A stretch of DNA of 64,000 bases from Loktanella sp. DSM 29012 (GCF_900110705.1 NZ_FOEJ01000002.1:1-64000), one strand, 5' to 3'. Positions 36,433 through 45,777 are shown, numbered from the stretch's first letter. Numbers and translations: made by a program. The notes: a model not told the origin generated them from the letters alone.

Positions 36433-39393
36433 ATGCTTCGCAAAAAGACAGATAACAGTCGCCGCGCCCGCCCCGGCATTTCCAGCGACAAGGCCCGTGG
36501 CACGATCGACCGGCGCGGGTTTCTGCGCGGGTCCGGTCTGGCCATCGGCGGATTGTCGGCCATTGCCGCAACCGGCGGTGCCGTGACGCCGGCCAGCGCA
36601 CAGCAGGTCAGCAACGCCAACGTCCAGACGATCAAATCGGTCTGCACCCATTGTTCGGTCGGTTGCACCGTTCTGGCAGAGGTCGATAATGGCGTCTGGA
36701 TCGGTCAGGAACCCGGCTTTGACAGCCCGTTCAACCTCGGTGCCCATTGCGCCAAGGGTGCATCCGTGCGCGAACACGCCCACGGTGAACGCCGCCTGAA
36801 ATACCCGATGAAAAAGGTCGCGGGCGAATGGATTCGCATGTCGTGGGAAGACGCGATCAACGAAATCGGCGACGGCATGATGAAGATCCGCGAAGAAAGC
36901 GGCCCGGATTCGGTCTATTGGCTGGGTTCTGCCAAGCATAACAACGAACAGGCCTACCTGTTCCGCAAGTTCGCGGCCTACTGGGGCACCAACAACGTCG
37001 ACCATCAGGCACGGATCTGCCACTCGACCACGGTGGCCGGTGTGGCAAACACATGGGGCTACGGCGCCATGACGAACAGCTACAACGACATCCACAATTC
37101 CAAGGCGATCTTTATCATCGGCGGCAACCCGGCCGAGGCGCACCCGGTGTCGTTGCTGCACGTGCTCAAGGCCAAGGAAGAAAACAACGCGCCGCTGATC
37201 GTCTGCGACCCGCGCTTTACCCGCACGGCGGCACACGCAGACGAATTCGTCCGTTTCCGTCCCGGCTCCGACGTGGCGCTGGTCTGGGGCATCCTGTGGC
37301 ATATCTTTGAAAACGGCTGGGAAGATCAGGAATTCATCCGCACCCGCGTCTGGGGCATGGACGAAATCCGCACCGAAGTCGCAAAGTGGACCCCCGAAGA
37401 AGTCGAGCGCGTCACCGGTGCCCCCGGTGAGCAGCTGGAACGCGTCGCCCGCACGCTGGTCAACAACCGCCCCGGCACTGTCATCTGGTGCATGGGTGGC
37501 ACACAGCACACCAACGGCAACAACAACACCCGCGCCTACTGCATCCTGCAGTTGGCACTGGGCAACATGGGCACCGCCGGTGGCGGCACCAACATCTTCC
37601 GCGGCCACGACAACGTGCAGGGTGCCACCGATCTGGGCGTTCTGGCCGATACGCTGCCCGGCTACTATGGCCTGACCGAGGGTGCCTGGGCCCACTGGGC
37701 CCGCGTCTGGGACGAAGACCTTGAGTGGCTCCGGGGGCGTTTCAGCCCGGCGATGGTCGGTGAGACCGCGATGATGAACCTGACCGGTATTCCCGTCAGC
37801 CGCTGGATCGACGGCGTGCTGGAGGACGCGGCCAATCTGGACCAGCCCGACAACACTCGCGCGATGGTGCTGTGGGGTCACGCCCCCAACAGCCAGACCC
37901 GCCAGAAGGAAATGGTCACGGCCATGGAAAATCTGGACATGCTTGTGGTCATCGACCCTTTCCCCACGGTGTCTGCGGTCATGCAAAACCGTCAGGACGG
38001 TGTGTGGCTGCTGCCGGCCACGACGCAGTTCGAAACGCGCGGATCTGTCACCGCATCCAACCGGTCGTTGCAGTGGCGCGATCAGGTCGTCGATCCCCTG
38101 TTCGAGAGCAAGCCCGATCACACGATCATCAAGCTGTTCGCGGACAAGTTCGGTTTTTCGGATCGTCTGTTCCGCAACATCGCGGTCGAGGGCGACGAAC
38201 CGAACATCGAGGACCTCACCCGCGAATTCAACCGCGGCATGTGGACGATCGGCTATACGGCACAAAGCCCGGAACGCCTGAAAATGCATATGGCGAACCA
38301 GCACACCTTTGACCGCACGACGCTGCGCGCCAACGGTGGACCGGCTGACGGCGATTTCTACGGCATGCCGTGGCCTGCATGGGGTACGCCGGAAATGAAC
38401 CACCCCGGTTCGGCCAACCTCTATGACATGTCGCTGCCGGTGGCAGAAGGCGGTCTGCCGTTCCGCGCTCGTTTCGGCGTGGAACGCGATGGCGACAACC
38501 TGCTGGCCGAAGGCGTCAGCAACCCAGGGTCGGAAATCGAGGACGGTTACCCCGAATTCACCATGGCGATGCTGATCGAAATGGGCTGGGACAGCGACCT
38601 GACCCCATACGAGCGTCGCATGATCGAATGGGTCGGCGGGTTCAGCGATACGCGCCCCGGCACCGAAGAGGTCGGCGAAACCAGCCAGACGGGCGAACTG
38701 CCGTCCGATTATCTGGACAAGGTTGGCGGCGTGAACTGGAAAACCGACCTGTCGGGCGGTATCCAGCGGGTTGCGATCCTGCATGGTTGCGCGCCTTATG
38801 GCAACGCAAAGGCCCGCGCCGTGGTCTGGACATTCCCTGACCCGGTGCCGATCCACCGCGAACCGCTGTACACGAACCGGCGCGATCTGGTCGCGGAATT
38901 CCCGACCTATGACGACAAGAAGTTCTGGCGCGTGCCGACGATGTATTCCTCCATCCAAGAAAACGACTTTTCGCAGGATTATCCGATCATCCTGACATCT
39001 GGTCGTCTGGTCGAATACGAGGGCGGCGGCGACGAAACCCGGTCCAACCCCTGGTTGGCCGAGCTTCAGCAGGAGATGTTCGTCGAGATCAACCCGCGTG
39101 ACGCCAACAACCTGGGTGTGCGCGACGGTGCGCAGGTCTGGGTCGAAGGTCCTGAAAAGGGCCGCGTCAAGGTGGCCGCCATGGTCACCGAACGCGTGGG
39201 ACCGGGTGTCGCATTCATGCCGTTCCACTTTGGTGGCGTCATGGAAGGCGAGGATCTGCGGTCGCGTTATCCCGAAGGGGCAGACCCGATCGTGCTGGGT
39301 GAATCGACCAACACCGCACAGACCTATGGTTACGACAGCGTCACCCAGATGCAGGAAACCAAGGCCACCCTCTGCAAAATCAGCGCAGCGTAA
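36433..39393 (+). CDS. Formate dehydrogenase, catalytic (alpha) subunit, Mo/W-bis-MGD
   Basis: Oxidises formate to CO2 on the periplasmic side. The 986-residue protein begins with a Tat signal (DRRGFLRG, about residues 26-33), carries a [4Fe-4S] motif C71-xx-C74-xxx-C78...C106, and the metal-ligand cysteine is at C196 in HQARICHSTTVAG, so this is the cysteine and not the selenocysteine form. A C-terminal molydopterin-dinucleotide-binding domain is complete (TSGRLVEYEGGG...). AAGGAGG precedes ATG 36433. Whether Mo or W is used cannot be told from sequence; tupBCA nearby favours W. It is followed 11 bases later by the beta subunit. Confidence 0.95.
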   Translation: MLRKKTDNSRRARPGISSDKARGTIDRRGFLRGSGLAIGGLSAIAATGGAVTPASAQQVSNANVQTIKSVCTHCSVGCTVLAEVDNGVWIGQEPGFDSPFNLGAHCAKGASVREHAHGERRLKYPMKKVAGEWIRMSWEDAINEIGDGMMKIREESGPDSVYWLGSAKHNNEQAYLFRKFAAYWGTNNVDHQARICHSTTVAGVANTWGYGAMTNSYNDIHNSKAIFIIGGNPAEAHPVSLLHVLKAKEENNAPLIVCDPRFTRTAAHADEFVRFRPGSDVALVWGILWHIFENGWEDQEFIRTRVWGMDEIRTEVAKWTPEEVERVTGAPGEQLERVARTLVNNRPGTVIWCMGGTQHTNGNNNTRAYCILQLALGNMGTAGGGTNIFRGHDNVQGATDLGVLADTLPGYYGLTEGAWAHWARVWDEDLEWLRGRFSPAMVGETAMMNLTGIPVSRWIDGVLEDAANLDQPDNTRAMVLWGHAPNSQTRQKEMVTAMENLDMLVVIDPFPTVSAVMQNRQDGVWLLPATTQFETRGSVTASNRSLQWRDQVVDPLFESKPDHTIIKLFADKFGFSDRLFRNIAVEGDEPNIEDLTREFNRGMWTIGYTAQSPERLKMHMANQHTFDRTTLRANGGPADGDFYGMPWPAWGTPEMNHPGSANLYDMSLPVAEGGLPFRARFGVERDGDNLLAEGVSNPGSEIEDGYPEFTMAMLIEMGWDSDLTPYERRMIEWVGGFSDTRPGTEEVGETSQTGELPSDYLDKVGGVNWKTDLSGGIQRVAILHGCAPYGNAKARAVVWTFPDPVPIHREPLYTNRRDLVAEFPTYDDKKFWRVPTMYSSIQENDFSQDYPIILTSGRLVEYEGGGDETRSNPWLAELQQEMFVEINPRDANNLGVRDGAQVWVEGPEKGRVKVAAMVTERVGPGVAFMPFHFGGVMEGEDLRSRYPEGADPIVLGESTNTAQTYGYDSVTQMQETKATLCKISAA

Positions 39394-39404
39394 GGAGAAA
39401 TATT

Positions 39405-39998
39405 ATGGGACGCGCAAAATTCCTCTGCGACGCCGAACGCTGCATCGAATGCAACGCCTGCGTTACAGCCTGTAAAAACGAACACGAGGTGCCTTGGGGC
39501 ATCAACCGCCGCAAGGTGGTGACCATTCAGGACGGCAAACCGGGTGAACGGTCCATTTCCGTGGCCTGTATGCATTGTTCTGATGCGCCCTGCATGGCCG
39601 TGTGTCCGGTGGATTGTTTCTACCAGACGGCTGACGGTGTGGTGCTTCACTCCAAGGACCTGTGCATCGGGTGTGGTTACTGTTTCTACGCCTGCCCCTT
39701 TGGCGCGCCGCAGTATCCGCAGGCCGGCAACTTTGGCAGCCGTGGCAAGATGGACAAATGCACCTTCTGCGCTGGCGGCCCCGAGGAAAACCACAGCCAG
39801 GCCGAATTCCAGAAGTATGGTCGCAACCGCATCGCAGAAGGCAAACTGCCGATCTGTGCGGAAATGTGTTCGACCAAGGCGCTTTTGGCCGGTGACGGCG
39901 ACGATGTGTCGGAAATCTACCGCGAGCGTACCGTCGCACGCGGGTTCGGTTCCGGCGCATGGGGCTGGGGCACAGCCTACGGCGAAAAGCAGGGCTGA
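39405..39998 (+). CDS. Formate dehydrogenase, iron-sulfur (beta) subunit
   Basis: A 197-residue subunit with four ferredoxin-type cysteine groups: CIECNACVTACKNEH (about residues 13-27), CMHCSDAPCMAVCP (about 55-68), CIGCGYCFYACPFG (about 87-100) and CTFC...CAEMC (about 118-154). It relays electrons from the alpha subunit to cytochrome b. It lacks the C-terminal membrane helix of E. coli FdnH, fitting the FDH3 beta type. AAGGAG lies just upstream of ATG 39405. Confidence 0.94.
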   Translation: MGRAKFLCDAERCIECNACVTACKNEHEVPWGINRRKVVTIQDGKPGERSISVACMHCSDAPCMAVCPVDCFYQTADGVVLHSKDLCIGCGYCFYACPFGAPQYPQAGNFGSRGKMDKCTFCAGGPEENHSQAEFQKYGRNRIAEGKLPICAEMCSTKALLAGDGDDVSEIYRERTVARGFGSGAWGWGTAYGEKQG

Positions 39999-40008
39999 CC
40001 CCTGCTGC

Positions 40009-40030
40009 GGGGCGCGCGCCAGCGCGCCCC
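40009..40030 (+). other. GC-rich hairpin between FDH beta and gamma genes
   Basis: GGGGCGCGC pairs with GCGCGCCCC around GCCA. It lies 11 bases after the beta-subunit stop, has no U tract and is followed by the gamma-subunit gene. It could therefore set mRNA stability or subunit ratio rather than end transcription. Confidence 0.5.
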
Positions 40031-40061
40031 GATCACCACAATTTCTGACCGGGAGCGATCC

Positions 40062-41306
40062 ATGTTGAAGGCCCTAGCCGCCCTATTCCTGACCCTTGGC
40101 CTGACCGGTCCGGCGTTTGCACAATACGTCGATCCGGCCGTCACTGGTGCTGCGGTCACCGATGAGACGCCGGTTGACGCGGAAACCAACATTGGCGACC
40201 GCGCGGCCACGGGCGGTGCACCCACGCTGGAGGACATCCTGCGCCGCCAGCAAGGGCTGTCCGTTGACGACAGCGACAGGCGCGCAAACACCGGTTTCGA
40301 CAGCGATGTGCCCGCATCGGGTGTTTTGGGGCCTTCGGGCACCGCTTCCGACAGCGATCAGTGGCGCGCGCTGCGCTTTGATACCGCCGATGTCACCACG
40401 GTCAACAACGGCCCGGCCGCCAAGACCCTTATTCAGGATGGCGGCATGGTCTGGCTCGAGGCCCGCGACGGACCGCTGCCGTTCTGGGGTGCCGTGATCC
40501 TGTTGGGTTCGCTGGCCCTGCTGGTCATTTTCTACGTCCTGCGCGGTAAAATGCGCATGGATCACCCCCCGACCGGGCGTCGTGTCGAACGGTTCAAGGC
40601 GATCGAACGGTTTGGTCACTGGCTCTTGGCGACCAGCTTTGTCGTGTTGGGCGTGACGGGTCTGTTGTCCCTGTTCGGGCGTAAGGTGTTCATCCCGATC
40701 TTTGGCCACGACTCCTTTGCCGCTGTGGCTGCGGCCAGCAAGTGGGTGCACGACAACATCAGCTGGGCCTTCATGCTGGCGCTGGTGATGATCTTCTTCA
40801 TGTGGGTTCTCAACAACATCCCGGACAAGACCGATCTGAAATGGCTGGCACGCGGGGGCGGCATGTTCGGCGGCGGTCATCCGCCCGCCAAGAAATTCAA
40901 CGCAGGTCAAAAGCTCATCTTTTGGGCGGTGATCGTGTTCGGTGGCACCATTTCGTTGTCGGGTCTGTCGCTGCTGTTCCCGTTCGAGCTGAACCTCTTC
41001 ACCAAGACCTTTGGTTTCATCAACGACACGGGCGTATTGGGCTGGGTCGGTCTGCCTGCCCTGCCTGCTGACCTCGCCCCCCAAGAGGAAATGGCACTGG
41101 CGCAAATCTGGCACGCTGCGATGGCGCTGATCCTGACCGCGATCATCTTTTTCCACATCTACCTTGGCACCGTAGGCATGGAAGGCGCGTTCGATGCCAT
41201 GGGCAAAGGCGACGTGGACGAGGAGTGGGCCCGCGAGCACCACAACCTGTGGCTGGAAAAGGTTCGTCAGGAAACCCCTGAAAAGATTACGGAGGGACGC
41301 GCATGA
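40062..41306 (+). CDS. Formate dehydrogenase, cytochrome b (gamma) subunit
   Basis: A 414-residue inner-membrane di-heme cytochrome b556-type subunit passing electrons to quinone. It has a cleavable signal peptide (to about residue 21, GPAFAQ), then an unusually long polar extension of about 120 residues that would lie in the periplasm. Several transmembrane helices follow, with histidines in ERFGHWLL, SKWVHDNIS and IWHAAMALILTAIIFFHIYLG as probable heme ligands. The start has GGGAGCG upstream. The stop overlaps a short downstream gene. Confidence 0.92.
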   Translation: MLKALAALFLTLGLTGPAFAQYVDPAVTGAAVTDETPVDAETNIGDRAATGGAPTLEDILRRQQGLSVDDSDRRANTGFDSDVPASGVLGPSGTASDSDQWRALRFDTADVTTVNNGPAAKTLIQDGGMVWLEARDGPLPFWGAVILLGSLALLVIFYVLRGKMRMDHPPTGRRVERFKAIERFGHWLLATSFVVLGVTGLLSLFGRKVFIPIFGHDSFAAVAAASKWVHDNISWAFMLALVMIFFMWVLNNIPDKTDLKWLARGGGMFGGGHPPAKKFNAGQKLIFWAVIVFGGTISLSGLSLLFPFELNLFTKTFGFINDTGVLGWVGLPALPADLAPQEEMALAQIWHAAMALILTAIIFFHIYLGTVGMEGAFDAMGKGDVDEEWAREHHNLWLEKVRQETPEKITEGRA

Positions 41307-41440
41307 AATCGTTTCTGGCCGCATTGGTCTGCGCTGGTGTCATCACCGTCGCGGCCAACGTCATCCTGACCGAAACAACCCCGCTGTCATCACAAGAGGC
41401 CTATACCAGCGGGACCTTCGTGCGGGTCGGCGGCGAATAG
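41303..41440 (+). CDS. 45-residue membrane peptide at the end of the FDH operon
   Basis: ATG 41303 overlaps the gamma-subunit stop (ATGA) and has GGAGGG at good spacing. It encodes 45 residues: one hydrophobic helix (FLAALVCAGVITVAANVIL, about residues 4-22) followed by a polar tail (TTPLSSQEAYTSGTFVRVGGE). The translational coupling and membrane segment argue for a real subunit or assembly factor of the formate dehydrogenase. It resembles other tiny proteins co-encoded with membrane oxidoreductases; no family name could be assigned. Confidence 0.7.
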   Translation: MKSFLAALVCAGVITVAANVILTETTPLSSQEAYTSGTFVRVGGE

Positions 41441-41449
41441 GTTATTTCG

Positions 41450-41465
41450 GTATACGTTCGTATAC
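41450..41465. promoter_or_regulatory. Inverted repeat GTATACG-TT-CGTATAC upstream of icd
   Basis: A near-perfect 16-bp palindrome 67 bases before the icd start and 10 bases after the 45-residue gene's stop. The symmetry and TATAC half-sites are typical of GntR-family or similar dimeric-regulator operators. No regulator gene is adjacent. Confidence 0.5.
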
Positions 41466-41531
41466 GATCTTTCGGGTGGATTTCATTTGCGCTATGCAAT
41501 GTGAAACCCACCCAAACGCGCCGGAGTGACC

Positions 41532-42740
41532 ATGTCCAAAATCAAGGTAGCCAATCCGATCGTCGAACTCGACGGTGACGAGATGACCCGGATCATCTGG
41601 GATTTCATCAAGAAGAAATTGATCCTGCCCTATCTGGATGTGGACCTGCTGTATTACGACCTCAGCATCCAGTCGCGTGACGCGACCGACGACCAGATCA
41701 CGATCGACGCCGCCCACAAGATCAAGGAGATCGGCGTCGGCGTGAAATGTGCCACGATCACCCCCGACGAAGGCCGCGTCGAAGAATTCGGCCTGAAAAA
41801 GATGTGGCGCAGCCCCAACGGCACGATTCGCAACATCCTTGGCGGTGTCGTGTTCCGTGAACCGATCATCTGTAAAAACGTCCCGCGTCTGGTCCCCGGC
41901 TGGACCCAGCCTATCGTCATCGGGCGACACGCCTATGGCGACCAGTATCGCGCCACCGACATGAAATTCCCCGGCCCCGGCACCCTGTCGATGAAATGGG
42001 TCGGTGACGACGGCAACGTCATGGAAGAAGAGGTGTTCAAGGCGCCCTCGTCCGGTGTCTACATGGGCATGTACAACCTCGACGACAGCATCGCGGATTT
42101 CGCGCGTGCCTCGTTCAACTATGGCCTCAAGCGCGGCTACCCTGTCTATCTGTCGACCAAGAACACGATCCTGAAACAATACGACGGTCAGTTCATGATG
42201 TTCTTTCAGCACATCTATGACACCGAATTCCGGGACAAGTTCGAGGCCGCCGGCCTGTGGTATGAACACCGCCTGATCGATGACATGGTTGCCTCCGCGA
42301 TGAAATGGTCCGGCGGTTATGTCTGGGCCTGCAAGAACTACGACGGCGACGTCCAGTCCGACACCGTGGCCCAAGGCTTTGGCTCGCTTGGCCTGATGAC
42401 CTCCGCGCTCATGACCCCAGACGGTAAGATCGTCGAGGCAGAAGCGGCGCACGGCACCGTCACCCGTCACTATCGCAATCATCAGGCAGGCAAGGCCACT
42501 TCGACCAATTCCATCGCGTCGATCTTTGCCTGGACCGGCGGGCTGAAGCACCGCGCCAAGCTGGACGAGAATGCGCAGCTTCAGGCCTTTGCCGAAAAAC
42601 TGGAAAAAGTCGTCGTCGATACCGTAGAATCAGGCCAGATGACCAAGGATCTGGCTCTGCTCGTCGGTCCGGACCAATCGTGGCTGACGACCGAAGGTTT
42701 CCTCGAAGCGATTGATAAAAACCTGCAAGCGGTCATGTAA
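41532..42740 (+). CDS. icd: Isocitrate dehydrogenase (NADP+)
   Basis: TCA-cycle enzyme oxidatively decarboxylating isocitrate to 2-oxoglutarate. 402 residues, the eukaryote-like dimeric type common in alphaproteobacteria. [26 protein letters not shown] starts the protein; [12 protein letters not shown] (about residues 95-106), the [14 protein letters not shown] region and [14 protein letters not shown] are active-site and cofactor segments. ATG 41532 is preferred over a GTG six bases upstream because GGAG is spaced for it. An intrinsic terminator follows. Confidence 0.97.
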   Translation: MSKIKVANPIVELDGDEMTRIIWDFIKKKLILPYLDVDLLYYDLSIQSRDATDDQITIDAAHKIKEIGVGVKCATITPDEGRVEEFGLKKMWRSPNGTIRNILGGVVFREPIICKNVPRLVPGWTQPIVIGRHAYGDQYRATDMKFPGPGTLSMKWVGDDGNVMEEEVFKAPSSGVYMGMYNLDDSIADFARASFNYGLKRGYPVYLSTKNTILKQYDGQFMMFFQHIYDTEFRDKFEAAGLWYEHRLIDDMVASAMKWSGGYVWACKNYDGDVQSDTVAQGFGSLGLMTSALMTPDGKIVEAEAAHGTVTRHYRNHQAGKATSTNSIASIFAWTGGLKHRAKLDENAQLQAFAEKLEKVVVDTVESGQMTKDLALLVGPDQSWLTTEGFLEAIDKNLQAVM

Positions 42741-42762
42741 GCGCAAATTTCATGCATCTTGG

Positions 42763-42790
42763 GGCCGTCCCGACCACGGGGCGGCCTTTT
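42763..42790 (+). terminator. Rho-independent terminator of icd
   Basis: GGCCGTCCC pairs with GGGGCGGCC (one G-U) around a six-base loop, followed immediately by TTTT. It lies 23 bases after the icd stop. Confidence 0.8.
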
Positions 42791-42807
42791 GCGTGGACAG
42801 GTCAGTC

Positions 42808-43431
42808 ATGTTGCCCTATTTGCCCTGCATGACACCATCAGACAAACATTCGCTGGCAGATGACGTCCAAGGCATGACGCTGGGTGTGTTCCTCTGCGCG
42901 CTTGGACTGACATTTCTGACCCATCTGGGGCTGATTACCGGACAGACGGCGGGCGTGGCCGTGATCATCGCCTATCTCAGCGGCTGGTCGTTCGGACCGG
43001 TGTTCTTTTTGATCAACCTGCCGTTTTACATGCTGGCCTGGCGGCGGCTGGGACCCGCATTCACGATCAAATCTCTGATCTCGGTGACAGCCCTGTCGGT
43101 GCTGACCGAAATCATTCCGCAGAATCTGGTGTTTGCAACCCTGTCTCCGGCTCTGGGGGCCATTGCATTCGGATCGCTGACCGGTCTGGGGCTGCTGGCC
43201 CTGTTCCGGCACAATGGCAGCCTTGGCGGTCTGGGTGTCGTGGCGCTGCTGGTGCAGGACACCACCCGGTTCAAGGCCGGCTACGTCCAGCTTGCCGTGG
43301 ACGCCGTGATCTTTGCCCTCGCCCTGCTGCTGTTCCCGGCGACAGTCGTCATGTGGTCGCTGCTTGGCGCGGTCGTCCTGAACCTGATCATCACCTTCAA
43401 TCACCGTCGTGACCGCTACATCGCGACGTGA
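42808..43431 (+). CDS. YitT family membrane protein
   Basis: A 207-residue integral membrane protein with five to six helices. LCALGLTFLTHLGLITGQTAGVAVIIAYLSGWS (about residues 27-59) and the pattern LINLPFYMLAWRRLG match the YitT/DUF161 family, here without the C-terminal DUF2179 domain. Function unknown; family members are often described as possible transporters. ATG 42808 has GGACAGG upstream; ATG 42829 is an alternative. Confidence 0.78.
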   Translation: MLPYLPCMTPSDKHSLADDVQGMTLGVFLCALGLTFLTHLGLITGQTAGVAVIIAYLSGWSFGPVFFLINLPFYMLAWRRLGPAFTIKSLISVTALSVLTEIIPQNLVFATLSPALGAIAFGSLTGLGLLALFRHNGSLGGLGVVALLVQDTTRFKAGYVQLAVDAVIFALALLLFPATVVMWSLLGAVVLNLIITFNHRRDRYIAT

Positions 43432-43462
43432 CACGCAGCACCTGTCGGGTTAGGTCGGCGCC

Positions 43463-43792
43463 ATGCATTATCTCTGGCTCATCATCGCGATTGCACTCGA
43501 AACCATAGGCACCATGTCGTTGCAGGCCAGCCAGCAGTTCACACGGCTGTGGCCATCGGCACTGTGTCTGACCACATACGGCGCATCGTTCTATTTCATG
43601 GCGCTGGCACTCAAGGTCATGCCGGTCGGCATCGTCTATGCCATCTGGTCCGGCCTCGGGATCGTGCTCATCGCAGGCTTCAGTTATCTGATCTTTCACC
43701 AACGGCTGGATGGTGCAGCCGTTGCGGGAATAGCGCTGATCATGTGCGGTATCATCGTCATTCAGGTGTTCTCGGACACCACAGTGCACTAG
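43463..43792 (+). CDS. Small multidrug resistance (SMR) family efflux protein
   Basis: A 109-residue four-helix protein of the EmrE type. The essential membrane glutamate is present at residue 13 (IALETIGT), with the conserved W in YAIWSGLGIV and the C-terminal helix AGIALIMCGIIVIQ. SMR dimers exchange protons for quaternary-ammonium or guanidinium compounds across the inner membrane. A single SMR gene is more often homodimeric; no paired partner is adjacent. Confidence 0.9.
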   Translation: MHYLWLIIAIALETIGTMSLQASQQFTRLWPSALCLTTYGASFYFMALALKVMPVGIVYAIWSGLGIVLIAGFSYLIFHQRLDGAAVAGIALIMCGIIVIQVFSDTTVH

Positions 43793-43853
43793 GGCTGGCC
43801 TTTGGACGCTTGGCGCTGTATGGCGCGCGCAACTCCGTACAAAGGCAGACCAC

Positions 43854-45671
43854 ATGGACATTCGCAACATCGCGATCATCGCACACGTTGACCACGGCAA
43901 AACCACGCTGGTGGACGAGCTACTCAAGCAATCCGGCATCTACCGCGAAAACGAGGCGACGACCGAACGCGCGATGGACAGCAACGACATCGAACGCGAG
44001 CGGGGAATCACCATCCTTGCCAAATGCACGAGCGTTGAATGGAAAGGCACCCGGATCAACATCGTCGACACCCCCGGCCACGCCGATTTCGGTGGCGAGG
44101 TGGAACGCATCCTGTCCATGGTCGACGGTGTGGTCCTGCTGGTGGACGCCGCCGAAGGCCCGATGCCGCAGACGAAATTCGTCACGTCCAAGGCGCTGGC
44201 CCTCGGCCTGCGTCCCATCGTGGTCGTCAACAAGGTCGACAAGGCCGACGGTGAACCCGATCAGGCCGTGGACAACGTGTTCGACCTGTTTGCCGCACTC
44301 GAAGCGACCGACGAACAGCTGGACTTCCCCGTCATGTATGCCTCTGGCCGTGCTGGCTGGTGCGATCAGGAACTGGACGGCCCGCGCGAAAACCTCGACG
44401 CATTGTTCGACCAGATCCTCGCCCATGTTCCCATGCCCAAGCAGATCGAGCGCCGCGACGAGCCGTTCCAGATGCTGGCAACGACCCTGTCTGCCGATCC
44501 GTTCATCGGCCGCATCCTGACCGGCCGCGTCGAGGCAGGCACGCTGCGCGCAGGCGAAACCGTCAAGGCGCTGTCGCGCAAAGGCGACAAGATCGAACAG
44601 TTCCGCGTGTCCAAGATCCTCGCGTTTCGTGGCCTGGGCCAGCAGCCCATCGACGTGGCCGAGGCCGGCGATATCGTCACGCTTGCCGGCATGACCAAGG
44701 CCACCGTGGCCGACACCATCTGCGACCTGTCCATCGAGACCGCCCTGCCCGCACAGCCCATCGACCCGCCCACCATCACCGTGACCTTCGGCATCAACGA
44801 CAGCCCGCTGGCTGGCAAGGACGGCAAAAAGGTGCAGTCCCGCGTCATCCGTGACCGTCTGATGAAAGAGGCCGAAGTCAACGTCGCGATCAAGATCGCG
44901 GACACGCCCATGGGCGACGCCTTCGAGGTCTCTGGTCGTGGCGAATTGCAGATGGGCGTGCTGATCGAAAACATGCGCCGCGAGGGCTTCGAGCTGTCAA
45001 TCTCGCGCCCACAGGTGATCTATCGCGATATCGACGGTGTGCGTCACGAACCGATCGAAGAAGCCACGATCGACGTGGATGACGAATATACCGGCGCAGT
45101 GGTCGAAAAACTCACCGGCCCGCGCAAGGGCGAGCTGGTCGAGATGAAGCCCGCAGGCGCAGGAAAAACCCGCATCATTGCACATGTCCCGTCGCGCGGC
45201 CTGATCGGCTATCACGGTGAATTCCTGACCGACACCCGCGGTTCGGGTATCCTCAACCGCCTGTTCCACGGCTGGGCCCCTTACAAGGGCAAGATCCAGG
45301 GCCGTCGTCAGGGCGTTCTGATTTCCATGGAAAACGGCACATCGGTCGCCTTTGCCCTTTGGAAACTCGAAGACCGTGGCAAATTCTTCATCGGTGCCCA
45401 AGAAGCGGTCTATCAAGGCATGATCATCGGCGAACACAGCCGTGAAAACGATCTCGAGGTGAACCCGCTCAAGGGCAAGCAGCTGACCAACGTCCGTGCC
45501 TCCGGCACCGACGAAGCCGTGCGCCTGACGACACCGGTCACCATGTCGCTGGAACAGGCCATCGCCTATATCGACGACGATGAACTGGTCGAAGTCACGC
45601 CAAACGCCATTCGACTGCGCAAACGCTACCTCGACCCGCATGAGCGCAAACGCCAGTCGCGCGCCGGCTGA
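43854..45671 (+). CDS. typA: Ribosome-associated GTPase TypA/BipA
   Basis: Translational GTPase of 605 residues that aids 50S assembly and stress/cold growth. The G1 motif [10 protein letters not shown] (about residues 10-19), G2/G3 RGITILAK and [13 protein letters not shown]4 NKVDK are intact, followed by EF-Tu-like domain II, domain V and the BipA-specific C-terminal domain ([22 protein letters not shown]). Single-gene transcription unit with its own terminator. Confidence 0.97.
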   Translation: MDIRNIAIIAHVDHGKTTLVDELLKQSGIYRENEATTERAMDSNDIERERGITILAKCTSVEWKGTRINIVDTPGHADFGGEVERILSMVDGVVLLVDAAEGPMPQTKFVTSKALALGLRPIVVVNKVDKADGEPDQAVDNVFDLFAALEATDEQLDFPVMYASGRAGWCDQELDGPRENLDALFDQILAHVPMPKQIERRDEPFQMLATTLSADPFIGRILTGRVEAGTLRAGETVKALSRKGDKIEQFRVSKILAFRGLGQQPIDVAEAGDIVTLAGMTKATVADTICDLSIETALPAQPIDPPTITVTFGINDSPLAGKDGKKVQSRVIRDRLMKEAEVNVAIKIADTPMGDAFEVSGRGELQMGVLIENMRREGFELSISRPQVIYRDIDGVRHEPIEEATIDVDDEYTGAVVEKLTGPRKGELVEMKPAGAGKTRIIAHVPSRGLIGYHGEFLTDTRGSGILNRLFHGWAPYKGKIQGRRQGVLISMENGTSVAFALWKLEDRGKFFIGAQEAVYQGMIIGEHSRENDLEVNPLKGKQLTNVRASGTDEAVRLTTPVTMSLEQAIAYIDDDELVEVTPNAIRLRKRYLDPHERKRQSRAG

Positions 45672-45680
45672 ACGACCAAA

Positions 45681-45708
45681 GGCCTGCCCCACCGGGCGGG
45701 CCTTTTTT
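45681..45708 (+). terminator. Rho-independent terminator of typA
   Basis: GGCCTGCCC pairs with GGGCGGGCC (one G-U) around CACC, followed by TTTTTT. It lies 10 bases after the typA stop. Confidence 0.88.
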
Positions 45709-45720
45709 CACATTCTTCTG

Positions 45721-45777
45721 GTTTCAAATATCCCGGGGGTGAATGGCCCCGCAGGGGGCAGAGGGGGCAGCGCCCCC
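45721..45777. other. GC-rich hairpin-prone spacer between typA and the MOSC gene
   Basis: The spacer after the typA terminator holds GGCCCCGCAGGGGGC and GGGGGC-AGC-GCCCCC (45763-45777), both able to form hairpins. The second ends at the MOSC stop codon and could protect or end that minus-strand transcript. I see no gene in it. The AAATATCCC at its left edge is a family-typical intergenic sequence. Confidence 0.35.

Noticed and set aside
36109-39228. A minus-strand open frame of over 1,000 codons antisense to the formate dehydrogenase catalytic subunit
   Set aside because: GC-rich genes commonly leave long open antisense frames. The plus strand has Tat, Fe-S, active-site and cofactor motifs plus strong ribosome binding sites, while the antisense product matches nothing and is rich in His/Arg/Val typical of a shadow.
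36433-39393. Possible selenocysteine formate dehydrogenase
   Set aside because: The metal-ligand codon at residue 196 is a normal cysteine and there is no in-frame TGA, so no SECIS element is needed.
45721-45777. GC-rich repetitive spacer as a mobile repeat
   Set aside because: The GGGGGC stretches are simple inverted segments near gene ends, with no second copy of comparable length in the window.
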